64,000 nt of DNA from Streptomyces sp. NBC_00459. GTDB lineage: Bacteria; Actinomycetota; Actinomycetes; Streptomycetales; Streptomycetaceae. Both the position numbers and the translations under genes were made by a program. Of this stretch, positions 46,560 through 55,585 are shown one piece after another. The notes under the pieces were generated by a model. It made no database searches. It was not told the origin of the DNA and saw nothing but the letters and a program-made list of their open reading frames with translations. Where the stretch lies: positions 1,178,001 to 1,242,000 of the forward strand of contig NZ_CP107903.1 in assembly GCF_036013955.1 (NCBI RefSeq). Reading direction: 5' to 3'. The number at the start of each line of letters is the position of its first letter. The stretch's first letter is position 1.

Positions 46560-47912
46560 ATGACAGAAGTGCTCCTCCTCCTGGTGGCGATCCTGCTCTC
46601 CCTCGCCTGCGGCGCCTTCGTCGCGGCGGAGTTCTCCCTGACCACGGTCGAGCGCGGCGAGCTGGAGCGCGCGGTGGAGCGCGGCGAGCGGGGTGCCGCC
46701 GGCGCGCTGAAGGCCGTACGGAACCTCACGTTCCAGCTCTCCGGCGCGCAGCTCGGCATCACGGTCACCAATCTCGTGGTCGGCATGCTCTCCGAGCCGT
46801 CGATCGCCGCGTTGATCGCGGGCCCGCTCGAATCGCTCGGCGTCTCGGCCTCGGCGTCCTCCTCCCTGGCCCTGGTGATCGGTACGGCGCTGTCGACCGT
46901 CTTCCTGATGGTCGTCGGCGAGCTGGTGCCCAAGAACTGGGCGATCTCCGCACCGCTGGCCGTGGCCAAGCGGGTGGCGACGCCACAGCGCTTGTTCAGC
47001 GCCGCGTTCCGGCCGTTCATCACGCACCTCAACAACACGGCGAACCGCATGGTGCGCCTCTTCGGCATCGAGCCCGCCGAGGAGCTGGCCTCCGCGCGCG
47101 GACCCCAGGAACTGGCCGCGCTGGCCAGGCACTCCGCCAAGCTGGGCGCCCTGGAACCCGACACCGCGGAACTGTTCGTACGGACCCTGAACCTCGCCGA
47201 CCTCACCGCGGAGAACGTGATGACACCGCGCGTCCAGGTCGTCGCCCTCGACGCCCAGGCGACCTGCGAGGACGTGGCGAACGCGACGCGCGCGACCGGG
47301 CTCTCCCGGTTCCCCGTCTACCGCGGCAACCTCGACTCGGTCGTCGGCGTCGCGCACATCAAGGACTGCCTCGCGGTGCCCTCCGAGCGTCGCCCCCGGG
47401 TACCTGTCTCCGAACTCATGCGCGAGCCGCTGCTCGTCCCCGAGTCACTGACCGTCGACCGGCTCCTCGACCGCCTCTCCGGCAAACGGACGATGGCCGT
47501 CGTCATCGACGAGTACGGCGGTACGGCGGGCGTGGCCACGCTGGAGGACATCGTCGAGGAGGTCGTCGGCGAGGTGCGGGACGAGCACGACCCGCACGAG
47601 ACGTCCGACCTCGACCCGGCCGGCGTGGACGACGAGGGCCGCACCCTCTACTCCGCGGACGGCGCCGCCCGCACCGACCAGCTCGCCCGCGTCGGCCTCC
47701 GGCTGCCCGAGGGGCCGTACGAGACCCTCGCCGGCCTGATCGCGACCGAGCTGGGCCGTATTCCGCAGGCCGGCGACACCGTCGAGGTGGCCGACTGGCG
47801 CCTGGACGTGGTGGACGCCTCGGGCCGCAGGGCCGCGCGCGTCCTGCTGCGCTCACCGCCGGTGAGCGAAGAACCGGAAACCGACAAGGACAAGGAAGGG
47901 GAGGCGAAGTGA
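46560..47912 (+). CDS. CNNM/CorC-family membrane protein (DUF21 + CBS), copy 1
   Basis: 450 aa. N-terminal DUF21 with four hydrophobic helices (about residues 1-150; LGITVTNLVVGMLSEPSIAA), a CBS pair (about 205-335; TAENVMTPRVQVVALD, SRFPVYRGNLDSVVGVAHI) and a CorC_HlyC domain (about 360-435). Such proteins bind Mg-ATP and are linked to Mg2+ efflux or homeostasis. GGAGGTGACCCG precedes the start. Overlaps the next gene by 4 nt (GTGA). Confidence 0.92.
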   Translation: MTEVLLLLVAILLSLACGAFVAAEFSLTTVERGELERAVERGERGAAGALKAVRNLTFQLSGAQLGITVTNLVVGMLSEPSIAALIAGPLESLGVSASASSSLALVIGTALSTVFLMVVGELVPKNWAISAPLAVAKRVATPQRLFSAAFRPFITHLNNTANRMVRLFGIEPAEELASARGPQELAALARHSAKLGALEPDTAELFVRTLNLADLTAENVMTPRVQVVALDAQATCEDVANATRATGLSRFPVYRGNLDSVVGVAHIKDCLAVPSERRPRVPVSELMREPLLVPESLTVDRLLDRLSGKRTMAVVIDEYGGTAGVATLEDIVEEVVGEVRDEHDPHETSDLDPAGVDDEGRTLYSADGAARTDQLARVGLRLPEGPYETLAGLIATELGRIPQAGDTVEVADWRLDVVDASGRRAARVLLRSPPVSEEPETDKDKEGEAK

Positions 47913-48955
47913 CGACCGTCCAACTGCTGATCGGGCTGGCGACTCTGGTCGTCAACGCCTTCTTCGTGGGCGCCGAGTTCGCGCTGATCTCCGTACGCCG
48001 CAGCCAGATCGAGCAGCACGTCGAGGAAAGCGCGGGAGGCGCCGACGGGGACCGCGCGGACGGCGACCGGCGGGCGAAGAGCGTGCTGTGGGGCTTGGAG
48101 CACGTGTCCGCGCTGATGGCCGCGGCCCAGCTGGGCATCACGCTGTGCACGCTGATCCTCGGCGTGGTCGCGGAACCGGCGATCGCACATCTGCTGGAGC
48201 CGGTGTTCCACGCGGTGGGCGTCCCCGAGAGCGCGGGCCACGCGGTGTCCTTCGTGATCGCCCTCGCCCTGGCGACGTATCTGCACATGCTGCTCGGCGA
48301 GATGGTGCCGAAGAACATCGCGCTCGCCGAGCCGGTGCGCAGCGCGCTGCTCCTCGGGCCGCCCCTGGTGGCCCTGGCACGGGCCCTGAAGCCGGTCATC
48401 TTCACGATCAACGCCTTCGCGAACACGCTCCTGAAGCTGATGCGCGTAGAGGTCAAGGACGAGGTCACGGCGACCTTCTCCGATGCCGAACTGGCCCGTC
48501 TGGTCCGGGACTCCGGCGAGGCGGGGCTCATCGACGACCGTGCGCGGGAACGCCTTCACGACGCCCTGGAACTGGGCCGCCGCCCTGTGCGTGACGTCGT
48601 GCTCCCGTTGGAGAGCGTCGTCTACGCACGCGTGGGCGTCACTCCGGAGGAGCTGGAGCGGCTCTCGGCCGAGTCGGGTTTCTCACGCTTCCCGGTGGTG
48701 GACGACGAACGCCGGATCGCCGGCTACCTGCACGTCAAGGACGCCCTGGACGCCGCGCCCCGCGACCTCGCCTTCCAGGTCCGGGACATGCGGACCATCG
48801 CGAGCGTACGGGCGGACACTCCGCTGGACGACGTCCTCACGGCGATGCGGCGCAGCCGTACGCATCTGGCGGCGGTGCAGGGCGAGGACGGACTGCTCGC
48901 AGGCCTGGTGACCATGGAGGACGTGCTGCGCGAGCTGTTCGGACAGCCGGTGTAG
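47909..48955 (+). CDS. CNNM/CorC-family membrane protein (DUF21 + CBS), copy 2
   Basis: 348 aa from GTG 47909, coupled to copy 1. The same DUF21 helices (LMAAAQLGITLCTLILGVVA, HMLLGEMVPKNIALAEP) and CBS pair (LPLESVVYARVGVTPEELER, FSRFPVVDDERRIAGYLHV), but no C-terminal CorC_HlyC domain: the protein ends at the second CBS (EDVLRELFGQPV). The paired long/short arrangement suggests a hetero-oligomer (inference). Confidence 0.92.
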   Translation: MTTVQLLIGLATLVVNAFFVGAEFALISVRRSQIEQHVEESAGGADGDRADGDRRAKSVLWGLEHVSALMAAAQLGITLCTLILGVVAEPAIAHLLEPVFHAVGVPESAGHAVSFVIALALATYLHMLLGEMVPKNIALAEPVRSALLLGPPLVALARALKPVIFTINAFANTLLKLMRVEVKDEVTATFSDAELARLVRDSGEAGLIDDRARERLHDALELGRRPVRDVVLPLESVVYARVGVTPEELERLSAESGFSRFPVVDDERRIAGYLHVKDALDAAPRDLAFQVRDMRTIASVRADTPLDDVLTAMRRSRTHLAAVQGEDGLLAGLVTMEDVLRELFGQPV

Positions 48956-49025
48956 AACGCGGGGAGACGCCCTCCCCAGGCCGACCGACCGCTGGGTATG
49001 TGTACGGGTTATCATCTCTGTCGCC

Positions 49026-49865
49026 ATGCAGAACAATGCCTCTTACACCAGCCTTGTCGCGGTCGGCGACTCCTTCACCGAGGGCATGTCGGACCGGCTG
49101 CCGGACGGTACGTACCGCGGCTGGGCCGACCTCCTCGCGGCCCGGATGGCCGCCCGCACGCCCGGCTTCCGATACGCGAACCTCGCCGTGCGCGGCAAGC
49201 TGATCGGGCAGATCACCGCCGAGCAGGTCCCCGTGGCGGTGGCCATGGAGCCGGATGTGATCACGCTGGTGGGCGGCCTGAACGACACCCTGCGCCCCAA
49301 GTGCGACATGGGGCGGGTACGCGGGCTCCTGGAGGAGGCCGTGGAACAGTTGGCGCCCGCGTGCAAGCAGCTGGTGCTGATGCGCAGCCCCGGCCGCCAG
49401 GGCCCGGTCCTGGAGCGCTTCCGGCCGCGCATGGAGGAACTGTTCGCCTGTGTCGACGACCTCGCGTCCCGGCACGGCGCCCTCGTGGTCGACCTGTACG
49501 GCGCCCCCTCACTCAGCGATCCCCGCATGTGGGACGTCGACCGGCTGCACCTGACGGGCGAGGCGCACCGAAGGGTCGCCGAGGCGGTCTGGCAGACCCT
49601 CGGCTACGAGGCCGAGGACCCGGAGTGGCGTACACCGGTCCCGCCCACGGCGCCTCCCGGCTGGGGCACCCGCCGCGTCGCGGACGCCCGCTTCGCCCGG
49701 CAGTACCTGCTGCCGTGGATAGGGCGCCGGCTGACGGGGCGCTCGTCGGGGGACGGCCGGACAGGCGCCCAGTTCAGCGCTGAGCTGGGCAAGGCCTTCT
49801 GGATCACCCCCGCGGACCACACGGACCCCGGCCCTGTGACGGACTGGCGCCGGGTAGGACTCTGA
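49026..49865 (+). CDS. SGNH/GDSL hydrolase
   Basis: 279 aa. Block I VAVGDSFTEGMSD (nucleophile Ser), block III GGLNDTLRP (Asn), and block V VDRLHLTGEAHRRVA (Asp/His). No signal peptide is seen, so it is probably a cytoplasmic esterase or lipase-like enzyme. The C-terminal 75 residues (from WGTRRVADARFARQYLLPW) are characteristic of a Streptomyces subfamily with an extra tail. Confidence 0.92.
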   Translation: MQNNASYTSLVAVGDSFTEGMSDRLPDGTYRGWADLLAARMAARTPGFRYANLAVRGKLIGQITAEQVPVAVAMEPDVITLVGGLNDTLRPKCDMGRVRGLLEEAVEQLAPACKQLVLMRSPGRQGPVLERFRPRMEELFACVDDLASRHGALVVDLYGAPSLSDPRMWDVDRLHLTGEAHRRVAEAVWQTLGYEAEDPEWRTPVPPTAPPGWGTRRVADARFARQYLLPWIGRRLTGRSSGDGRTGAQFSAELGKAFWITPADHTDPGPVTDWRRVGL

Positions 49866-49962
49866 CCCGAACCCCGCCCTCGGAACGCGAGCTTGGCCTG
49901 CGCCCTCTTCATGTGCGACCACATACCTTCGACCGGTTGAACGCACAACGGAAGGTTCTTTG

Positions 49963-51984
49963 ATGGACAGTCACATCGTGCAGGTGAAGATCCACCCCGC
50001 CATCGGCGTCGCCCGGGTCGGCAACAGCGTGGAAGCACCCTTCATCGGCCCGGAATCACCGGACCAGAAACCAGCGGACGCCGGCTCCTACAAGGACGCT
50101 TCCGGGGCGCTCCGGAGGCAGGCCGCACGATTCCGCGTGTACGGCTACAACGCCGCGGGGGAGGTCGTACGGGAGCTGAAGCCGGGCACCGAGGGGGTCA
50201 CCGAGATCCAGTGGACGGTGCGTCTGGCCAACAAGAAGGCCGCCTGGTACCAGTTCCATCTGGCGCTGGACATCCCCGAGGGCAAGACGCTCACGGCGGC
50301 GCAATACGCTCGGCGCAACGCCGACGTCGTGGGCGCCGCGCGGAAAAAGCTGGTCAACGACCCCGGAACTCGCACCGTTCGCGGCTCGAAGACCGAGACG
50401 CAGAAGTTCGACACCGGCAAGGTCATGGACAAGGCCGTGTACCTCGGCGAGATCTCCACCCGTTCCGACGGCCGCCTGGTGGTGCTCGGCGGCCGGGGAA
50501 ACTCCGCCTCCTACAAGAACCAGCCGATCACCGGGGTCACCAACAACGACACCTGGTACGACGACGTGTCCGACGGCCCGGTGACAGCGAAGGTCAGTAT
50601 CGACGGCCAGGTTCTGACCGCCGTCCCGGCCTGGGTCGTGGTGGGACCTCCGCACTACGCCCCCGGCGTGAAGTCCGTCCGTACCCTCTACGACCTGCTC
50701 TTCGACGTCTTCGTCCAGGCCGGTTCGCTGACCCGCCCGCAGCAGATCTCGTACACCGATCACATCGAGCCGATATTCCGCAGGTTCTGCGATCTGCAGT
50801 GGGTCAACCACGGTTTCGCGACCCAGTTCGGCTGGAACGGCCCCAACTTCTTCCTCTCCCCGGCGATGCGCGAGAGGCTCGCCGATCCGTCCAACCGAAC
50901 CCGGGAACTGCGCCGCCAGGTGTACGCCTCCTTGCGCGACTACAACCGCGACGGAAAGTCCCCGCTGCCGTGGCCGTGGCTGTACGGCGACGCCATGGCC
51001 AGCAAGCCCAAGTCCGTGCTTCAGCACCTGGCGCTGTCGCCGACCCAGGACTGGATGCTGCAGCGTTGGGCGGACGGGGCGTTCGTGGCCGGACCCCTTC
51101 GGCAGCCGCGCCCCACGGTCGACGCGGCCCCGGCCGCCGAGCAGCCGGGACTGCTGGACCGGGCGGCCCTGGAGGGCTGCGCCGCCGACGCGTTCCACCC
51201 GGGGATCGAGGTCACCTGGCCGATCAGGCACGCGAGCATGTTCAGCGCACCCTTCCGCATCCGGCACCGCGCCCCCGCCACCGCGGAACCCGACTACGGG
51301 CCCACCCTCACACCGGAGGAGGCGGTCTCCGCCACCGGCCCCCTGCAGGCGCAGGGCCCCGGCGACCTCACCCGCTGGATGGCCGCCCCCTGGCAGGCGG
51401 ACACCGCGAGCTGCCGCTCGGGCTACGAGGTGCTGGCCAACCTGGGGCCCCGGTACAGCCCGTACCTGCCGACCTTCTGGCCTGCGCAGGTACCCAACCA
51501 TGTGCTCAGGCTGGAGGACTTCGAGAAGGTCAACACGCCGTCGGCCGGGAGCGACGACAGCGCCCGGGAGGAGGCGTTCGAGCGGCGGGCGACCTGGCTA
51601 CGCGGACTCAGCGGCACCATGAACGAGCAGCGCACACAGATGATCAAGGACTGGTCCAAACTCGGCGTCGTCGAGGTGCGCGACTACACCGTGGGCGACG
51701 GGAAGTTCCCCGCACGGATCCTGGTGGAGTCGCGCCCAGGACAACCGCTCAACCAGGCACCGGCCACGGCGAACCTCGTCAACGTGCAGGTGCCCGAGGT
51801 GGGGCCGCACGTGTTGGCCGCGGCGGCGGGCCGCTCGTCCGAAGGAAGGATCGCCCCCGAAGCCGTCGAGGCCGAGTCCGCGGCGCGGGCGGTCGGCGAA
51901 GCGGCCAGGGCGACCGGCTACCGCGAGGAGGAGATCACCGCCGGATACCTCGAGAAACTCGACCCCTTCCGCGACGCGCAGTGA
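49963..51984 (+). CDS. LodA/GoxA-like CTQ-dependent amino-acid oxidase
   Basis: 673 aa from ATG 49963 with GGAAGG upstream. The N-terminus (HPAIGVARVGNS) and the body match the LodA family. The cysteine tryptophylquinone cofactor pair is visible: C406 in ALEGCAADAFHPGIE and W477 in AAPWQADTASC, spaced 71 residues versus 65 in LodA (C516/W581, recalled). It would oxidise an amino acid such as Lys or Gly to release H2O2 and ammonia. No signal peptide is seen; LodA-type enzymes can be exported without one. Overlaps the flavoprotein gene by 4 nt. Confidence 0.88.
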   Translation: MDSHIVQVKIHPAIGVARVGNSVEAPFIGPESPDQKPADAGSYKDASGALRRQAARFRVYGYNAAGEVVRELKPGTEGVTEIQWTVRLANKKAAWYQFHLALDIPEGKTLTAAQYARRNADVVGAARKKLVNDPGTRTVRGSKTETQKFDTGKVMDKAVYLGEISTRSDGRLVVLGGRGNSASYKNQPITGVTNNDTWYDDVSDGPVTAKVSIDGQVLTAVPAWVVVGPPHYAPGVKSVRTLYDLLFDVFVQAGSLTRPQQISYTDHIEPIFRRFCDLQWVNHGFATQFGWNGPNFFLSPAMRERLADPSNRTRELRRQVYASLRDYNRDGKSPLPWPWLYGDAMASKPKSVLQHLALSPTQDWMLQRWADGAFVAGPLRQPRPTVDAAPAAEQPGLLDRAALEGCAADAFHPGIEVTWPIRHASMFSAPFRIRHRAPATAEPDYGPTLTPEEAVSATGPLQAQGPGDLTRWMAAPWQADTASCRSGYEVLANLGPRYSPYLPTFWPAQVPNHVLRLEDFEKVNTPSAGSDDSAREEAFERRATWLRGLSGTMNEQRTQMIKDWSKLGVVEVRDYTVGDGKFPARILVESRPGQPLNQAPATANLVNVQVPEVGPHVLAAAAGRSSEGRIAPEAVEAESAARAVGEAARATGYREEEITAGYLEKLDPFRDAQ

Positions 51985-53216
51985 GCGCCGCACTCCCTCC
52001 CGGCGCGGACACCTACGACGTCGTGGTGGCGGGCGGCGGCCCGGCCGGCTGCGCCGCTGCGCTCATGCTCGCCCGGGCGGGCCGTACGGTTCTGCTGGCG
52101 GACGCCGGCACCGGGCCGCCCAAGGTCGGCGAGACCCTCGTGCCCGCCGGGCGGGTCCTGCTCGGCGACCTCGGCGTCGCCGACCGCGTTCTCGACTCCG
52201 GCCATCTGCCCTGCTACGGCAGTCTTTCGGCGTGGGGCTCGGCCGACCTGCACGCCGTGGACTTCATCAACGACCCGCACGGCCATGGCTGGCACCTCGA
52301 CCGGCGGTTGTTCGACCGGCGATTGCGCGACGCCTCCCGCGCGGCGGGAGCCGAGGTCGCCGAGGGCACGGCCGTACGCGAGACGACGCGGACGCCGGAC
52401 GGCGGCTGGACTCTGGTCCTACGCGGCGGCACGGGCCCTGCCGGTACCGGGTCGGGGTGCGGGTCCGGGTCCGCGTCCGGGTCCGGCGGCGGAAGCGGTT
52501 CCGCAGGCGGAGGTGGGTCCGTGGGCGGGTCCGGTGGCGAGCGTACGGTGCGCTGCCGCTGGGTGATCGACGCCACCGGCCGCGCCGCCGCGATCGCGGT
52601 CCGGCACGGGGCCCGGCGGCGGGTCCGGGACCGGCTCACAGCCCTGTACGTGCCTCTGGCGGCGGACCCGCTGGACACCGACCGCCGCTCCCTCGTCGAG
52701 TCCGACGAGGACGGCTGGTGGTACACCGCCCCACAGCCCTCCGGCGGGCGCCTGGTCGCCTACTTCACCGACACCGACCTGCCCGCCGCCACACACACCG
52801 CACGCCACTTCCACCGACGGATGTCGGCCACCCGCCACGTGTCCCGATGGGTCCACCGGGACGGGCCCCCGACCACGTCACCCACCGCACCCCGCCGGGC
52901 CGCCGCGCACACGGCGCACCTGGACCGGGTGTACGGAGAGGGCTGGACCGCCGCCGGGGACGCGGCCGTCGCCTTCGACCCGCTCTCCTCCCAGGGCGTG
53001 CTGACCGCCCTCTACACCGGGCTGAGCTCGGGCCTGGCCGTCGATGACCGTCTGAGCCGCGTTGCTGACGGCGCGGACTCGGCTCTCGCCGCGTACGCGG
53101 AGCAGGTCGTGGCCGCACAGCGCGCGTATCTGCGCGGCCACCATGTCATCCACGCCCAGGAGGCCCGCTGGACCGACCGCTCCTTCTGGGCGCGGCGCGT
53201 GGCCAACATGCCCTGA
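51981..53216 (+). CDS. LodB-like FAD-dependent maturase
   Basis: 411 aa from GTG 51981 (GTGA overlap with lodA-like gene). FAD site VVVAGGGPAGCAAALMLARA, then WVIDATGRAAAIAV and AAGDAAVAFDPLSSQG, typical of tryptophan-halogenase/geranylgeranyl-reductase-like flavoproteins. In LodA systems this partner is required to build the CTQ cofactor. Residues about 156-186 are a Gly/Ser-only insert (GSGCGSGSASGSGGGSG type), unusual within the fold. Confidence 0.85.
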   Translation: MSAALPPGADTYDVVVAGGGPAGCAAALMLARAGRTVLLADAGTGPPKVGETLVPAGRVLLGDLGVADRVLDSGHLPCYGSLSAWGSADLHAVDFINDPHGHGWHLDRRLFDRRLRDASRAAGAEVAEGTAVRETTRTPDGGWTLVLRGGTGPAGTGSGCGSGSASGSGGGSGSAGGGGSVGGSGGERTVRCRWVIDATGRAAAIAVRHGARRRVRDRLTALYVPLAADPLDTDRRSLVESDEDGWWYTAPQPSGGRLVAYFTDTDLPAATHTARHFHRRMSATRHVSRWVHRDGPPTTSPTAPRRAAAHTAHLDRVYGEGWTAAGDAAVAFDPLSSQGVLTALYTGLSSGLAVDDRLSRVADGADSALAAYAEQVVAAQRAYLRGHHVIHAQEARWTDRSFWARRVANMP

Positions 53217-53234
53217 CAGCCTCGGCCGGTGCGA

Positions 53235-53273
53235 CCTGAACTGCTCGAGCCGCATCGGCCTGAGCAGTTCAGG
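53235..53273. terminator. Hairpin terminator between lodB-like gene and purB
   Basis: CCTGAACTGCTC (53235-53246) pairs with GAGCAGTTCAGG (53262-53273); the loop itself contains a small GCCG/CGGC stem. Located 18 nt after the flavoprotein stop. Confidence 0.8.
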
Positions 53274-53405
53274 GGCACACTTCCGGTGATCCGCCGCGTT
53301 GCCAAGAGTTGCGCACCTTCCGGCGCGGAGATCACGTCGTACGGCGGCGTCCTCTCGTGGTTTCCTCCGAACAGGACGGTGGCGCCGACCTGCACGAAGC
53401 GCCAG

Positions 53406-53419
53406 TAGAATCCGTCCAC
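53406..53419 (+). promoter_or_regulatory. -10 element implying a leaderless purB mRNA
   Basis: TAGAAT at 53406-53411 ends 8 nt before the purB GTG. A -10 box this close places the transcription start at or within 1-3 nt of the start codon, and no Shine-Dalgarno is present. No convincing -35 is seen. Confidence 0.5.
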
Positions 53420-54862
53420 GTGACCGCCGCACCCGCAAAGCCCCGCATCCCGAACGTCCTCGCCGGACGTTACGCCTCCGCCGAGCTCGCCACGCTCTGG
53501 TCGCCCGAGCAGAAGGTGAGGCTGGAGCGCCAGCTCTGGCTTGCCGTGCTGCGGGCCCAGAAGGATCTCGGTATCGAGGTGCCCGACGCCGCCCTCGCCG
53601 ACTACCAGCGGGTCCTCGACACCGTCGACCTGGCGTCCATCGCCGAGCGCGAGAAGGTCACCCGGCACGATGTGAAGGCGCGGATCGAGGAGTTCAACGA
53701 CCTCGCGGGGCACGAGCACGTCCACAAGGGCATGACGTCCCGAGACCTCACCGAGAACGTGGAGCAGCTGCAGATCCGGCTCTCGCTGGAGCTGGTGCGC
53801 GACCGTACGGTGGCCGTGCTGGCGCGGCTCGGGAAGCTCGCGGGTGAGTACGGCGAGCTGGTCATGGCCGGCCGCTCGCACAACGTGGCCGCGCAGGCCA
53901 CCACCCTGGGCAAGCGGTTCGCGACCGCCGCCGACGAGCTGCTCGTCGCGTACGCCCGGGTCGAGGAGCTGCTCGGGCGGTATCCGCTGCGCGGCATCAA
54001 GGGTCCCGTGGGCACCGCCCAGGACATGCTCGACCTGCTCGGCGGCGACACGGCCAAGCTCGCGGAGCTGGAGCAGCGGATCGCCGGGCACCTGGGCTTC
54101 TCCACCGCCTTCACCTCCGTCGGCCAAGTCTATCCGCGTTCGCTCGACTACGAGGTCGTCACCGCGCTGGTGCAGGTGGCCGCCGCGCCCTCCTCGATCG
54201 CGAAGACGATCCGGCTGATGGCCGGGCACGAGCTGGTGACCGAGGGTTTCAAGCCCGGCCAGGTCGGCTCGTCCGCGATGCCGCACAAGATGAACACCCG
54301 TTCCTGCGAGCGCGTCAACGGCCTCATGGTGATCCTGCGCGGCTACGCCTCGATGACGGGCGAGCTGGCGGGCGACCAGTGGAACGAGGGCGACGTGTCC
54401 TGCTCGGTAGTGCGCCGGGTGGCCCTCCCCGACGCGTTCTTCGCGCTCGACGGACTGCTGGAGACCTTCCTTACGGTCCTCGACGAGTTCGGCGCCTTCC
54501 CGGCCGTCGTGGCCCGCGAGCTGGACCGCTACCTCCCCTTCCTCGCCACCACGAAGGTGCTGATGGGCGCGGTGCGCGCGGGTGTCGGGCGTGAGGTCGC
54601 GCACGAGGCCATCAAGGAGAACGCCGTCGCCTCCGCGCTCGCCATGCGCGAGCAGGGCGCCGAGCGCAACGAACTCCTCGACAAGCTCGCCGCCGACGAG
54701 CGCATCCCCCTGGACCGCGCGCAGCTCGACGCCCTGATGGCCGACAAGCTGTCGTTCACGGGCGCCGCCGCCGACCAGGTCGCCGTCGTCGTCGGCCGGA
54801 TCGAGGAGATCGCCAAGCAGCACCCGGCGGCCGCGGCCTACACCCCCGGAGCGATCCTCTGA
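53420..54862 (+). CDS. purB: Adenylosuccinate lyase PurB
   Basis: 480 aa from GTG 53420. Aspartase/fumarase superfamily: HEHVHKGMTSRDLTENVEQL, AGRSHNVAAQATTLGKRFA, and signature GSSAMPHKMNTRSCERV with the catalytic serine loop. Acts twice in purine synthesis (SAICAR and adenylosuccinate cleavage). The upstream in-frame extension (from 53309) runs through the promoter and is rejected. Confidence 0.95.
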   Translation: MTAAPAKPRIPNVLAGRYASAELATLWSPEQKVRLERQLWLAVLRAQKDLGIEVPDAALADYQRVLDTVDLASIAEREKVTRHDVKARIEEFNDLAGHEHVHKGMTSRDLTENVEQLQIRLSLELVRDRTVAVLARLGKLAGEYGELVMAGRSHNVAAQATTLGKRFATAADELLVAYARVEELLGRYPLRGIKGPVGTAQDMLDLLGGDTAKLAELEQRIAGHLGFSTAFTSVGQVYPRSLDYEVVTALVQVAAAPSSIAKTIRLMAGHELVTEGFKPGQVGSSAMPHKMNTRSCERVNGLMVILRGYASMTGELAGDQWNEGDVSCSVVRRVALPDAFFALDGLLETFLTVLDEFGAFPAVVARELDRYLPFLATTKVLMGAVRAGVGREVAHEAIKENAVASALAMREQGAERNELLDKLAADERIPLDRAQLDALMADKLSFTGAAADQVAVVVGRIEEIAKQHPAAAAYTPGAIL

Positions 54863-54990
54863 CCCGCACGCCCCGGCTCACCCAGGCCGAGTTGGAGGCC
54901 GCCCGCGACCGTCTCGTACCGGACGTCACCGCGGCTGGCCTCCACGTCCTGTTCTGCGGCATCAACCGACATCTAAAAACACAGCGCTGA
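54859..54990 (+). pseudogene. mug: mug (mismatch-specific DNA glycosylase), truncated
   Basis: Immediately after purB the frame reads TRTPRLTQAELEAARDRLVP, then DVTAAGLHVLFCGIN, the N-terminus of actinobacterial Mug/TDG-like glycosylases (which continue GINPGL). Homology stops at 54966 and the frame ends HLKTQR then TGA at 54990. No ATG or GTG start is visible: the first codon would be CTG (54859), possibly altered. The 3' four-fifths is absent from the window. Confidence 0.75.
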
Positions 54991-55116
54991 CCTGCACAGG
55001 AACACGATTCTAAAGATCAACTGGGAAAAGACTGGGAAACGGTGAGCGTTTCCGCGATCCGCAACTCCATTCCCGGTGTCACGTTCACATACACGCCCTC
55101 TACTCCCCCGATTTCG

Positions 55117-55228
55117 GCGGTGCTGGAACGCCAACTCGGCCGGGATCGGGTGCGGTTCGCCCCCAACGACCGGGTGTACCTGGCCGCGCTGCTGCACCGG
55201 CTCCCGCGCGGTGTGCTGCGCCGGGCAC
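55117..55228 (+). pseudogene. N-terminal fragment of an integrase-type transposase
   Basis: VLERQLGRDRVRFAPNDRVY, then LAALLHRLPRGVLRR matches the helix-turn-helix N-terminal region of Streptomyces integrase-core transposases. The match breaks off at about 55228 where it runs into minus-strand element genes. Confidence 0.65.
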
Positions 55229-55460
55229 GCCGCGCGGATGCGGTCGCGTTCGTCGATGGCGGGGGTCATGCGGATGCCTCCGGCAGCGTGATGCAGTCGC
55301 GGTGGTGCTTCTCGGCGAGGTCTCGGAGCCGTTGGGCCCGGGCCTGCAACCGGTGAGCCAGCGGGACCGGGACGAGATCGACAGACTGCTCCTCCAGGAC
55401 CCCGGCCTTGGTGATGAGTTGGTCGGCGTGATGGTCGGTCCGGGTCCAGGGCCTGGGAGC
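55228..55460 (-). pseudogene. Two overlapping mobile-element gene fragments (Tn554-like)
   Basis: Minus strand. A C-terminal fragment (TDHHADQLITKAGVLEEQSV ... RDLAEKHHRDCITLPEASA) stops at 55266, and its TGA overlaps the ATG (55269) of a second frame, MTPAIDERDRIRAA, which is cut after about 14 residues. That start resembles DUF6262/TnpC-like proteins encoded after Tn554-type tyrosine integrases (from memory), making the first fragment the integrase tail. Both are broken. Confidence 0.5.
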
Positions 55461-55476
55461 TTATTCAAAGGGGGGT

Positions 55477-55585
55477 TGGGTACGGATCGAGAGCGAGATC
55501 GACTGGCATGAGCGCGAGAAGATCCTCAAGGCGGCGTTCCCGCTCGACGTGCACGCGGACCGGTCGGCCGCAGAGATCCAGTTCG
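55477..55585 (+). pseudogene. Alpha-mannosidase (GH38) fragment
   Basis: WVRIESEIDWHEREKILKAA, then FPLDVHADRSAAEIQF is the conserved region of GH38 alpha-mannosidases (DWHEREK..KVAFPVDV, then QFGH). It is cut on the right exactly at the IS end (55586). Only about 36 codons survive. Confidence 0.75.

Noticed and set aside
50211..51980. Long plus-strand frame upstream of and in frame with the LodB-like gene
   Set aside because: Its first 590 codons overlap the well-supported LodA gene in another frame and show no homology; only the part from 51981 is real.
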